A stretch of 61,641 nt of DNA, from assembly GCA_934589225.1 (NCBI GenBank), contig CAKTNS010000009.1:1-61641 (forward strand), in the 5' to 3' direction. How positions within the stretch are numbered: the first letter of the stretch is position 1; every line of letters begins with the position of its first letter. This DNA comes from an uncultured Oscillospiraceae bacterium. GTDB lineage: Bacteria; Bacillota; Clostridia; Oscillospirales; Oscillospiraceae. Under the pieces are notes generated by a model. It had not been told where the DNA came from and searched no databases. It saw nothing but the letters and a program-made list of their open reading frames with translations. Both the position numbers and the translations under genes were made by a program. Shown here piece after piece: positions 8,313 through 16,379 of the stretch.

Positions 8313-9026
8313 TTACGGGTTCTGAAACTCTACCTGAAAAGTGTATTTATCACCCCGGACGATGGATTTGGTGTATTCGATTAGAGTAGAATCTTCAAAG
8401 CTGAAGCGTTCCAGCAGCATGCAAGGGGTATTTGCGGAAATGCAGAGCAGGGTTCGCTCGTCCGGACGGGGCATGACCGGTCGCAAGGTCTCACTGGCAC
8501 GGTCCGCATGGAAGCTGTAGCGGGTGCGCAGAAATTCATATAGCGAGCCGTTGGAGAGGATTTGGGTATCCAGACGTATAAAACGACTCTGGGGTAGGTA
8601 GGTCGTTTCAATCATCAGCGGGTATTCCTTTGCGGAACGCAGGCGGGTAAGCTTGTGAAATAGAGTTCCTACCGGATACCCAGTGGCTACGGACAGTCCC
8701 TTATCTGCTCGAATCAGAGTACAATCAATGATTTCATTCTGGATCAGAATATTGATGTTTTTCAGGGAATCCGTAAAGGAATAAAACTGGGAAAGAGGCT
8801 GCGCAAACATGTGTGGCTTGACGTAAACACCGTTGCCTTGAACGGAATAGACTGCATTGGCATCTTTTAGCATGTCCAGTGCCTTGTGAACTGTGGTCCG
8901 GCTAACATTGTAGCTGCGACAAAGACTTTCTTCACTGGGAAGCGGTTCGTTTTCGAGATACTTTCCGCTTTGAATATCCCGTAGTATCTCTTGATAAATG
9001 GAAATGTAAAGTGCGTTACCAGCCAC
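8313..9026 (-). CDS. GntR/HutC family repressor with UTRA sensor
   Basis: 237 residues. Residues 1-75 hold a winged helix-turn-helix (PLPSEESLCRSYNVSRTTVH); about 95-237 form a UTRA ligand domain (YPLMIETTYLPQSRF). Such proteins usually bind a phosphorylated sugar or amino sugar and release an operator. The GTG start is chosen because it follows a G-rich ribosome site at normal spacing. Transcribed away from the sugar operon, with a long inverted repeat between the divergent promoters as likely operator. Confidence 0.9.
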   Translation of the reverse strand: MAGNALYISIYQEILRDIQSGKYLENEPLPSEESLCRSYNVSRTTVHKALDMLKDANAVYSVQGNGVYVKPHMFAQPLSQFYSFTDSLKNINILIQNEIIDCTLIRADKGLSVATGYPVGTLFHKLTRLRSAKEYPLMIETTYLPQSRFIRLDTQILSNGSLYEFLRTRYSFHADRASETLRPVMPRPDERTLLCISANTPCMLLERFSFEDSTLIEYTKSIVRGDKYTFQVEFQNP

Positions 9027-9114
9027 TGCGAAGCCCCCCCTTTTGAAAATGGCCTACTTCTATTTTAGCGCAATGCACAAGAAAATACCAGAGTTTTTTT
9101 CAAAACCATCCTAA

Positions 9115-9145
9115 TTTAGATACAACCGCCCCAGTTGTATCTAAA
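9115..9145. promoter_or_regulatory. Putative GntR operator
   Basis: A perfect 12-bp inverted repeat, TTTAGATACAAC and GTTGTATCTAAA, separated by 7 bases. It lies between the GntR gene and the sugar operon. A degenerate third half-site (TTGTTCTAAA, about 9170) and an inverted partner of its core (CAACTGGCGG, about 9157) lie closer to the operon promoter. Confidence 0.7.
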
Positions 9146-9191
9146 AAAGAAGAATGCAACTGGCGGATTTGTTCTAAATAGCTCAATGTGC

Positions 9192-9220
9192 TGGACAGGT
9201 ATGCGATGTTTCTGTATACT
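9192..9220 (+). promoter_or_regulatory. Promoter of the amino-sugar/galactoside operon
   Basis: TGGACA, 17 bases, TATACT: a near-consensus housekeeping promoter about 45 bases upstream of the kinase start codon. Confidence 0.7.
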
Positions 9221-9265
9221 ATGACCAAGAAGAAGGGAATCAGAGATTCCAAAGGGGGAAACACT

Positions 9266-10189
9266 GTGGAAAAATGGTTTGTGGGCGTTGACGGCGGCGG
9301 AACGAAAACTGCCGTTCTAGCGGCCCAGAAGGAAAGCAGCGAGAGAAGCACGGAACTGACCACCGGCTGCTCCTACCGAATGCTGGGCATCGACGGCGCG
9401 GCGAAAATTATTGCGGAGGCTGTGGTAAGCTGCCTGCAAAAGGTTGAAGCGTCTCTTACGGACTGTGCGGGCATCTGTGTGGGGTTGCCTTGCTTTGGCG
9501 AAGACCCTGAGCAGGATGAGGCTATAGGCCAGTCACTTAAAAATCTCCTGAGCCCTGCACCAGTCAACATCGTGAATGACGTGGAGGTCGGATGGGCAGG
9601 GGCACTAGCAGGACAACCGGGCATTCATATTGTAGCCGGAACCGGCTCCATTGCCTTTGCGAAAAATGAGTTCGGACAGACGGCCAGAACCGGCGGTTGG
9701 AACGAGTTCTTTGGGGACGAGGGCTCCTGCTACTGGATCGGTAGAGAGGCCATGAGTGTCTTTACAAAAGAAGCGGATGGAAGACTTTCCAAAGGCGCGC
9801 TGTACGAAATACTGCGGCGGGAGCTTTTACTGGAGGAAGATATGACATTTATCGAGCGCATTACCCGGGAATATGCCCCCTACCGCCAAATGGTGGCTGG
9901 ATTCCAGCGTTATGCGGCTCAAGCCGCACAGGCCGGTGACCCGGAGGCGATGGCCCTGTACCCGCGGGCAGCTCAAGAGCTGGCCTTGATGGCACAGGCG
10001 CTGAAAAGCAAGTTGGCACTGCCGGAGGGAACGAAAGTTTCCTACTCCGGCGGGCTGTTCCGGACCGGCGACCTGATTCTGGAGCCGCTGAAAAAAGAGA
10101 TCTCTGCTTTGGGCTGTGTACTGGAAGCGCCGAAGAGCTCCGGCGTGGAGGGTGCTTGGCTACTGGCAGCTCAAAATTTTGGAAAATAA
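9266..10189 (+). CDS. BadF/BadG-type sugar kinase (N-acetylglucosamine kinase-like)
   Basis: 307 residues of the ASKHA (sugar kinase/actin) fold: phosphate-1 loop VDGGGTKT at the N-terminus, NDVEVGWAGAL near residue 95, adenosine-side GTGSIAFAKN near 125, and WNEFFGDEGS. Relatives phosphorylate GlcNAc or other amino sugars. The GTG start is preferred over an upstream ATG because AAAGGGGG lies at the right distance and the protein then begins at the conserved domain. First gene of a five- or six-gene operon. A likely role is phosphorylating an imported or released galacto-configured amino sugar, an inference from context. Confidence 0.85.
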   Translation: MEKWFVGVDGGGTKTAVLAAQKESSERSTELTTGCSYRMLGIDGAAKIIAEAVVSCLQKVEASLTDCAGICVGLPCFGEDPEQDEAIGQSLKNLLSPAPVNIVNDVEVGWAGALAGQPGIHIVAGTGSIAFAKNEFGQTARTGGWNEFFGDEGSCYWIGREAMSVFTKEADGRLSKGALYEILRRELLLEEDMTFIERITREYAPYRQMVAGFQRYAAQAAQAGDPEAMALYPRAAQELALMAQALKSKLALPEGTKVSYSGGLFRTGDLILEPLKKEISALGCVLEAPKSSGVEGAWLLAAQNFGK

Positions 10190-10202
10190 AAGGAGGTAGA
10201 TC

Positions 10203-11243
10203 ATGTTTTTGACAGAAGAAGAAATTCTCGATACCCCCGGAGCGTTAAAGCGAACCTGTAGGTATTTTGAAGAAAACAAGGAAAGAATCGATGGGTTTTT
10301 CAAGGCCTTCCCCCAGAGGAAATTCACAGTTTTGGGCTGTGGTTCCAGTTATATGCTGTCCAAAAGTGCGGCAGCGGTGCTGGCTTCCTTCCGGGAGACG
10401 GTAGCTAACGCCATCCCGGCAGGAGACTACATTTCAGACCCCATGTTTTGGCAGGAAACCGTCCGCGGAAGCATCGTTTTAATGCTCTCCCGTTCCGGAC
10501 GGACTTCGGAAATGGTTTGGGCGGCCCGGAGAATCAAGGAAAGCCTTGGCTGTCCCATCATTTCCATCAATGCAGAGGCCAACAATGACATCACTCCCAT
10601 GAGCGATCTGGATTTGAGCCTGCCCTGGTGCCATGATAACAGCGTCTGCCAGACCCGCACAGTCACGAACCTTTATGCGGCGATGCTCCTTCTGGCGGCC
10701 AGATACGCAAAGGACGATACTCTTTGGAAAAGCGTACATGACGCAACAGCGGGCAATGAGGCATTCCAACAAAAATACCGTCCGATTCTGGAGGAATTGG
10801 CGATACGGGATTGGAACAATGCCGTTGTGCTGGCTGACGGACCGGTGTGTGGCATTGCTGAGGAGGGAGCACTGGCCTTTACGGAGATTGCCATGCTAAC
10901 GGGACGCTATTTTCATCTGCTGGACTATCGGCACGGCCCCATCGTCATCAGCGATGAGAAAACGATCACTGTCATGTTGCTTCGGCCCGGCGAGGAAAAA
11001 CTTCAGGGAGCTATGGCCCGAGATGTGATCCGGCACGGTGGCACGGTCGTCACGGTTTCCGACAAAGAAGACAATATTTATGGTGCTGCGGCGCATATTC
11101 AAATTGCCGGTATTGATCATTTTGCCGCCTGGGGCATTCCGTTTATTTATATTCCTCAGATGACAGCACTGCTCAAATCAGTCTCCCTTGGGGGCAATCC
11201 GGACCAACCCAAAGGGCTGAACGCTTACATTTCTCTGCAATGA
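10203..11243 (+). CDS. SIS-domain sugar-phosphate isomerase/deaminase (AgaS-like)
   Basis: 346 residues with two sugar isomerase (SIS) domains, as in the C-terminal half of GlmS, AgaS and FrlB. Phosphosugar-binding signatures are TVLGCGSSYMLSKSA near residue 42 and VLMLSRSGRTSEM near 93. No glutamine amidotransferase domain is present. AGGAGG precedes the ATG and the gap to the kinase is 13 bases. Next to an amino-sugar kinase and a GatZ-like gene, galactosamine-6-phosphate deaminase/isomerase giving tagatose 6-phosphate is the best guess; fructosamine-phosphate deglycase is an alternative. Confidence 0.8.
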   Translation: MFLTEEEILDTPGALKRTCRYFEENKERIDGFFKAFPQRKFTVLGCGSSYMLSKSAAAVLASFRETVANAIPAGDYISDPMFWQETVRGSIVLMLSRSGRTSEMVWAARRIKESLGCPIISINAEANNDITPMSDLDLSLPWCHDNSVCQTRTVTNLYAAMLLLAARYAKDDTLWKSVHDATAGNEAFQQKYRPILEELAIRDWNNAVVLADGPVCGIAEEGALAFTEIAMLTGRYFHLLDYRHGPIVISDEKTITVMLLRPGEEKLQGAMARDVIRHGGTVVTVSDKEDNIYGAAAHIQIAGIDHFAAWGIPFIYIPQMTALLKSVSLGGNPDQPKGLNAYISLQ

Positions 11244-11262
11244 CAGAAAGGGAGGATCAGAA

Positions 11263-12648
11263 ATGAATAAAATTACATTTTTGGGTGCTGGCAGCAGTGT
11301 TTTCGCAAAAAACGTCCTGGGCGATTGCCTACAAACGGATTGTCTGCGCGAATACGAATATGCGCTGTTTGATATTGACCCGGTACGCTTGGAAGAATCC
11401 TATATGATGCTCAGCAACATCAACCGTAATTCCAATGGTGGCAAGGCGAAGATCGTCAAGTATACAGACCGGCTGGAAGCTTTGCGGGGCGCAAAGTATG
11501 TATGCAATGCGATTCAGGTTGGTGGCTATTCCCCCTGTACAATCACGGACTTTGAGGTGCCGAAAAAGTACGGCTTGCGCCAGACCATTGGTGATACAAA
11601 CGGTATCGGCGGTATTTTCCGTGCGCTGCGCACGATTCCGGTCATGCGGGACTTTGCAGCGGACATGGAGAAGGTATGTCCTGATGCTCTGTTTATCAAT
11701 TACACCAACCCTATGTCCATGCTGACACTTGCCTGGAATCGCTATACCGACATCAAAGCGGTTGGTCTGTGCCACTCCCACCAGTCTTGTGTTCCAATGC
11801 TGCTTGGCCGCCTTGATCTTCCCCAGGACGGTGTAAATTACAGAATTGCCGGTATCAATCACATGGCGTGGCTGCTGGAAATCACCCGTAACGGCGAGGA
11901 TTATTACCCAGAGATCAGACGTCGGGCTCTTACCGGTCCAATTAAAGATCCGCTTGCGGAGCTTGCCGTTCTCTATCCGGAGTATGCCGAGGTTATTGGA
12001 GCCAGGACACCGGAGCTTCATACCCCAGACGACCATGACGACATGGTGCGCTTTGAGCTGATGAAGCAGTTCGGATATTATGTCACAGAATCCAGTGAGC
12101 ACAGTGCCGAATACTATCCGTATTTTATCAAGAAAGCATATCCGGAGCTGATTGAACGGTATAATATTCCGTTGGACGAATACCCGCGCCGCTGTATCGC
12201 ACAGGCAAAAATGTGGAAGGCCCAGGCTGAAAAGCTTATCCACAACGAAAATCTGACGCATACCAGAAGCAACGAATATGCGGCCAGCATTATCGAAGCA
12301 ATTGAAACCGGCAGGCCCTTCTCGTTTGGTGGCAACGTAATGAATACGGGTCTGATCGACAATCTGCCGACGGATTGCTGTGTTGAAGTAACTTGTCTCG
12401 CCAATGAGGGCGGTATCCAGCCTTGTCACATCGGTGCCCTTCCGCATCAGCTTGCAGCGCTGAATATGCGCCAAATCAGTGTGCATCAGTTGGTCGTTGA
12501 TGCGGCGCTCACAGGCAAAAAGGACTATGTTTATCAGGCAGCGATGCTTGATCCACATGCCAGCGCTGAGTTGAGCATTGATGATATCCGTACAATGGTT
12601 GATGATCTGATCGAAACCCATGGCGATTGGCTTCCTAAATACCATTAA
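11263..12648 (+). CDS. melA: GH4 family alpha-galactosidase
   Basis: 461 residues, normal for GH4. The N-terminal Rossmann motif FLGAGSSVFAKNVLGD binds NAD+. The metal/substrate signature GLCHSHQSC near residue 168 has the CHS form seen in alpha-galactosidases (6-phospho-glycosidases have CN-type motifs), and INHMAW follows near 200. GH4 enzymes cleave by NAD-dependent oxidation-elimination with Mn2+. Cytoplasmic; it would hydrolyse intact alpha-galactosides brought in by the downstream symporter. GGGAGG ribosome site. Activity on the alpha-GalNAc configuration cannot be excluded given the amino-sugar genes beside it. Confidence 0.88.
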   Translation: MNKITFLGAGSSVFAKNVLGDCLQTDCLREYEYALFDIDPVRLEESYMMLSNINRNSNGGKAKIVKYTDRLEALRGAKYVCNAIQVGGYSPCTITDFEVPKKYGLRQTIGDTNGIGGIFRALRTIPVMRDFAADMEKVCPDALFINYTNPMSMLTLAWNRYTDIKAVGLCHSHQSCVPMLLGRLDLPQDGVNYRIAGINHMAWLLEITRNGEDYYPEIRRRALTGPIKDPLAELAVLYPEYAEVIGARTPELHTPDDHDDMVRFELMKQFGYYVTESSEHSAEYYPYFIKKAYPELIERYNIPLDEYPRRCIAQAKMWKAQAEKLIHNENLTHTRSNEYAASIIEAIETGRPFSFGGNVMNTGLIDNLPTDCCVEVTCLANEGGIQPCHIGALPHQLAALNMRQISVHQLVVDAALTGKKDYVYQAAMLDPHASAELSIDDIRTMVDDLIETHGDWLPKYH

Positions 12649-12680
12649 GGCTTAACAGATAATTCGAAAGGAGAAGAATA

Positions 12681-14063
12681 ATGGCAAACACTGTCACTGA
12701 GGCCAATGTACACGAAGAATCAACAATGTGTACAAAAAAAGAAAGGCTCGGACACGCAATTGGTGTTCTTGGACACGACTCCGCATATACCCTGTGGGCA
12801 ACTTGGGCAACTCCGTTTATGACGGATATTTTGGCGCTTCCCGTAGCGTTTATAGGTGCGCTGGTTGCTGCCGCTCGTATCTTTGATGCCTTTACTGACA
12901 TTTCAATGGGCGTTATCGCCGACCGCACAAGGAGCAAATGGGGCCGTTTCCGTCCATGGATTTTGCGTGCGGGTCCCCTGTTCTGCCTGCTGATGGCACT
13001 GAGTTTTCTGAAGCCGGGCTTTCTCGGTACGACTGGACTCTGTGTTTTTGCCGGGCTGCTGTATGTCCTGACCGGCAGCATCGCATTCACCGCTGTGGAC
13101 ATTCCCTTCTGGTCTTTGCCTGCGGCCATGACCAGCAATCCCAAGGAACGTGATGGTATCATTGGCACAACCACAACTTTCTCTAATGCGATTTCTGGCA
13201 TTATCGGCGTAGCGATGCCCATTGGCCTATCAATGCTGGGCGAATTCAAGTGGACTTCCTATTTTACGATTGCCGCAATTGTCGCCCTGTTTGCATCCAT
13301 TATGTACCTGTGCAGTTTCAAGATGGTTCGAGAGCATGTGGTGCCGGATGATACGGAAAAATTCAGCCTGAAGCTGGCACTCAAAAACGTCTTTACAAAT
13401 CAGCCATTGCTCTGCGTTCAGCTGTCCAACCTGTGTTTTCTACTGGGCATGATTTTGAAAGGCGGCTTTAATTACTACTACTTTACATATAATGTTGGCA
13501 GATTGGAACTGATGAGCATTGCCAGTCTGATTGGCCTGGTTGCGCAGATTGCCGGTGCAATCTTGTTTACTGTTCTTTCCAAGCGAATCGGAAAGAAGGC
13601 CTGTATGTATGGCGGTGTCGTTATTCTTGCAATTGCGCATGTTTATCTGTATATCTCCGGATGGACGAACATAACACGCATTTTCATCTGCTCGGCGGTT
13701 TCTTCCACGGCTCTTGGTGCGCTGATGGTTTGCGTTAACGCAATGATGGCCGATACCATCGAGTATGGTGAATGGAAAACCGGCCAGAGAAATGAAGCAA
13801 TGATCACTTCTACTCGCTGCTTTGTGACGAAGTGCGTTATGGCGATTTCTGCCGTTGCAGTTGCTGCGACGATTGGCTTGACCGGATATACACCCGGTGT
13901 TGAGCAGGGAGCACATGTTCTGAATTCCTTCCATACTATGTATTCCCTTGTTGTTGCCGGTGTTGTCATTTTAGGTGTTATTCCCATGTTCTTCTACAAG
14001 CTGACAGAAAAGCGCCATGCTGAGATCATGGATGAGCTGAAGGCTAGAAAAGCAGAGAAGTAA
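12681..14063 (+). CDS. GPH family sugar:cation symporter (MelB-like)
   Basis: 460 residues, 12 predicted membrane helices. The N-terminal signature ARIFDAFTDISMGVIADRT followed by SKWGRFRPWIL is diagnostic for glycoside-pentoside-hexuronide:cation symporters, which import sugars with Na+ or H+. Placed directly after the alpha-galactosidase it resembles the melA-melB pair, so alpha-galactosides such as melibiose are likely cargo. AAAGGAG ribosome site. The unusual hydrophilic first 20 residues hold two further Met codons; the first ATG has the ribosome site. Confidence 0.9.
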   Translation: MANTVTEANVHEESTMCTKKERLGHAIGVLGHDSAYTLWATWATPFMTDILALPVAFIGALVAAARIFDAFTDISMGVIADRTRSKWGRFRPWILRAGPLFCLLMALSFLKPGFLGTTGLCVFAGLLYVLTGSIAFTAVDIPFWSLPAAMTSNPKERDGIIGTTTTFSNAISGIIGVAMPIGLSMLGEFKWTSYFTIAAIVALFASIMYLCSFKMVREHVVPDDTEKFSLKLALKNVFTNQPLLCVQLSNLCFLLGMILKGGFNYYYFTYNVGRLELMSIASLIGLVAQIAGAILFTVLSKRIGKKACMYGGVVILAIAHVYLYISGWTNITRIFICSAVSSTALGALMVCVNAMMADTIEYGEWKTGQRNEAMITSTRCFVTKCVMAISAVAVAATIGLTGYTPGVEQGAHVLNSFHTMYSLVVAGVVILGVIPMFFYKLTEKRHAEIMDELKARKAEK

Positions 14064-14109
14064 CCACACGACCCCTTTCTCTCCAAAAGAAATACCCCAT
14101 AAAGCAGGG

Positions 14110-14137
14110 AAAGCCCGGTAGGTCTCTGCCGGGCTTT
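14110..14137 (+). terminator. Hairpin before the GatZ-like gene (possible attenuator)
   Basis: AAAGCCCGG pairs with CCGGGCTTT over a 10-base loop, followed by TCTC rather than a full T-run. Partial termination after the symporter gene is possible; GatZ has its own ribosome site beyond it. Confidence 0.6.
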
Positions 14138-14162
14138 CTCTGCACCCTAAAAGGAGAAAATT

Positions 14163-15488
14163 ATGATAGATCAATCCGTTCAGAACCCTATTTATGAGCT
14201 CTTGCGTAACAGAAGCACAGCAAAGGAAAAGGGCCTCTATTCTTGTTGCAGCGCCAACGAGTATGTACTTCGGGCCGCCCTGCGCAGGGCGAAGGCAAAC
14301 GATACAGTGGTATTGGTGGAGTCTACAGCCAATCAGGTCAATCAGAATGGCGGCTATACAGGCATGACCCCCGCCGGGTTCCGAGCATTCCTGGATGAAC
14401 TGGCCAAGGAAGAAGGGATGCCCGCTGACCGGGTCTTGTGCGGTGGCGACCATCTGGGGCCTCTGACCTGGCAGAACCTTCCCGAGGACGCGGCTATGGC
14501 AAATGCGGAGGAACTCATTCGGGGCTATGTGCTGGCAGGTTTTTCTAAAATTCATATCGATACCAGTATGCGCGTAGCCAGCGATGACCAGAACGTTCGG
14601 TTGCCGGATAGCACCATTGCTCGACGGGGCGCACAGCTTTGTGCCGTAGCAGAGGCGGCATTTGAGGAGTATCGGGCGACTCATCCAGAGGCACCGGAGC
14701 CGGTTTATGTTATCGGTAGTGAGGTGCCCATCCCCGGAGGAGCTCAGGAAAACGAAAAAAGTGTCACTGTAACGAGTGCCCAGGACTGTGCGCAGACTCT
14801 GGCGGAGTTTGAGAGCGCCTTTGTCGTCCGGGGCCTGGCGGAAGCGTGGCAGCGGGTCGTTGCCATTGTTGTGCAGCCAGGGGTGGAATTTGCCGATGAA
14901 AGTGTGGTCGAATACGACCGGGAGACGGCAGCAGAGTTGATGGCATGGCTGAAGGGACACCCCAACCTAGTATTCGAAGGGCATTCTACAGACTATCAGC
15001 CCCGAGTGTGTCTACGCAAAATGGTAGAGGACGGTATCGCTATTTTGAAGGTCGGTCCAGCCCTGACCTTTGCCCTGCGGGAGGGGCTGTTTGCTTTGGA
15101 ACAAATTGAGCGAGAACTTTATGGCCTCCATGACTTCCCTCTGTCCAGATTTCGGGAAACCCTGGAGCAGGTCATGTTGGAGGATATGGGCCAGTGGGCA
15201 AAATACTACCGTGGCGACATGCCCCGAAAGCGCTATGCCCGGGCCTTCAGCTTTTCGGACCGGTCCAGATACTACCTGACCAATCCAAAAGTTCGGCAGG
15301 CAATTCATACCCTGCTGGAAAATCTGGATTCCATCGGAATACCCATGTCCCTGCTCAGCCAATACCTTCCCGTACAGTACGCCCGAGTCCGTTCCGGCAG
15401 CTTACCACCTCGAGCCACGGATTTGTTGATCGACCGGGTAGGCAACTGCATAGACGATTACCTCTACGCCGTGCTGCGGAAGGAATAA
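14163..15488 (+). CDS. GatZ/KbaZ-like protein (tagatose-phosphate metabolism)
   Basis: 441 residues, full length for the GatZ/KbaZ family, with the family segments NQNGGYTGMTP, CGGDHLGPLTW, FSKIHIDTSM and VFEGHSTDYQ. In enterics GatZ/KbaZ is the non-catalytic chaperone-like partner of tagatose-bisphosphate aldolase. No aldolase (GatY/KbaY) or tagatose-6-phosphate kinase gene is in the window. Some GatZ-family proteins have been reported as hexulose-6-phosphate 4-epimerases (tagatose-6-P to fructose-6-P), which would close this pathway without an aldolase. That activity is an inference here. AAAGGAG ribosome site. Confidence 0.88.
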   Translation: MIDQSVQNPIYELLRNRSTAKEKGLYSCCSANEYVLRAALRRAKANDTVVLVESTANQVNQNGGYTGMTPAGFRAFLDELAKEEGMPADRVLCGGDHLGPLTWQNLPEDAAMANAEELIRGYVLAGFSKIHIDTSMRVASDDQNVRLPDSTIARRGAQLCAVAEAAFEEYRATHPEAPEPVYVIGSEVPIPGGAQENEKSVTVTSAQDCAQTLAEFESAFVVRGLAEAWQRVVAIVVQPGVEFADESVVEYDRETAAELMAWLKGHPNLVFEGHSTDYQPRVCLRKMVEDGIAILKVGPALTFALREGLFALEQIERELYGLHDFPLSRFRETLEQVMLEDMGQWAKYYRGDMPRKRYARAFSFSDRSRYYLTNPKVRQAIHTLLENLDSIGIPMSLLSQYLPVQYARVRSGSLPPRATDLLIDRVGNCIDDYLYAVLRKE

Positions 15489-15567
15489 TATGAAGTGAGG
15501 CATCAAGTGCTTCTGATAGGCTGGTGGGTGCTTATCTCCGAGACTGGTAATAACTTGTAAAAGCTGG

Positions 15568-15606
15568 AAAAGTCCTCTTTCCGTTCTTGGAGAGAGGACT
15601 TTTTTG
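15568..15606 (+). terminator. Terminator of the galactoside operon
   Basis: AAAAGTCCTCT pairs with the AGAGGACTTTT arm and is followed by a T-run. About 80 bases past the GatZ stop. Confidence 0.85.
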
Positions 15607-15843
15607 AAATAGGATGGACGGCGTGTTATTGGGCACTTACCTCCGCTTGGAGTAAAACGGAGCGAAAAAATCCACAAAGCAGCAATAATAGTCTGCGTAG
15701 GGAGAGATTACAACATGGGAGGTATCCTCCGCACCGTTTCACTTCGGCCGGGATGACATGTCGGAGGGCTGCTCCATTCATCCGCACGGATTATATTCAC
15801 CACGTGGCGGACGGCCTGCCCCCTCCCTTGGGAAGGTTCTGGT
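15607..15843. repeat. Degenerate GTCATTCC-family repeat
   Basis: Contains CCTCCGCTTGGAGT ... CTTCGGCCGGGATGAC ends of the long-palindrome family and a CCACGTGGCGGACGG module. It forms the left border of araC-HTH copy 2. No gene seen. Confidence 0.55.
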
Positions 15844-16230
15844 ATGACCCTCCTTGCCAATTATTCCAAGGTGCTCTCCTCCACCGGGGAGGACCTGAGC
15901 TCGGATACCGTGGCGGTGCGCCGATATATCGAAAACCACTACCGGGAGCCCCTGACCCTGGACCTTCTGGCCCAGAGCGTACACATGAACAAATTCCACC
16001 TGGCCCATACCTTCAGCAAGGAATTTGGCCTGTCCCCCTTCAACTATATCCAGCAGCTGCGCATCCGGGAGAGCAAGGAGCTGCTGTGTACCACCGACTA
16101 CCCCCTGACCCAGATCGCCAGCATGTGCGGCTTTTCCTCCCCCAGCTACTTCTCCCAACGCTTCCGGGCCTCCGCGGGCATCAGCCCCGCCGAATACCGG
16201 AAGCGAAATAAAAGGAAGGATGAACAATAA
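15844..16230 (+). CDS. Truncated AraC-type DNA-binding protein (duplicated HTH domain)
   Basis: 128 residues, nearly all equal to the C-terminal domain of the upstream AraC regulator; the cupin sensor is missing and the first five residues (MTLLA) come from repeat DNA. GGAAGG sits 7 bases before the ATG, so a free-standing DNA-binding domain could be made and might compete with or mimic the full regulator. The alternative is an untranslated remnant of a recombination event. The intact frame and few differences mean the duplication is recent. Confidence 0.6.
   Translation: MTLLANYSKVLSSTGEDLSSDTVAVRRYIENHYREPLTLDLLAQSVHMNKFHLAHTFSKEFGLSPFNYIQQLRIRESKELLCTTDYPLTQIASMCGFSSPSYFSQRFRASAGISPAEYRKRNKRKDEQ
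15857..16208 (+). repeat. araC-HTH direct repeat, copy 2
   Basis: 352 bp, six differences by eye from copy 1 at 7678-8029. Sequence similarity stops abruptly at both ends: on the left at repeat DNA and on the right within the last codons. Confidence 0.9.
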
Positions 16231-16301
16231 CACCACGGCTCCAACGGAACTTCCCGGGATGCCCCGGCTGCCGATTTTTATAAAAATTCAAAAATAAGAT
16301 G

Positions 16302-16330
16302 CAGACAACCGGTGACAAATGTGTTATACT
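16302..16330 (+). promoter_or_regulatory. Promoter of the DUF3810-rsmG-SGNH cluster
   Basis: CAGACA, 17 bases, TATACT, about 50 bases before the DUF3810-like start. No other clear promoter is seen until the end of the cluster, so the six genes may be one transcript. Confidence 0.55.
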
Positions 16331-16379
16331 AAGACAATGACTGAAAACAGATATTTTTGTCTTGAAGGAGGGTCATCCT

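Noticed and set aside
14163..15488. Catalytic tagatose-bisphosphate aldolase
   Set aside because: Motifs fit the GatZ/KbaZ subunit, not the zinc-dependent GatY/KbaY aldolase.
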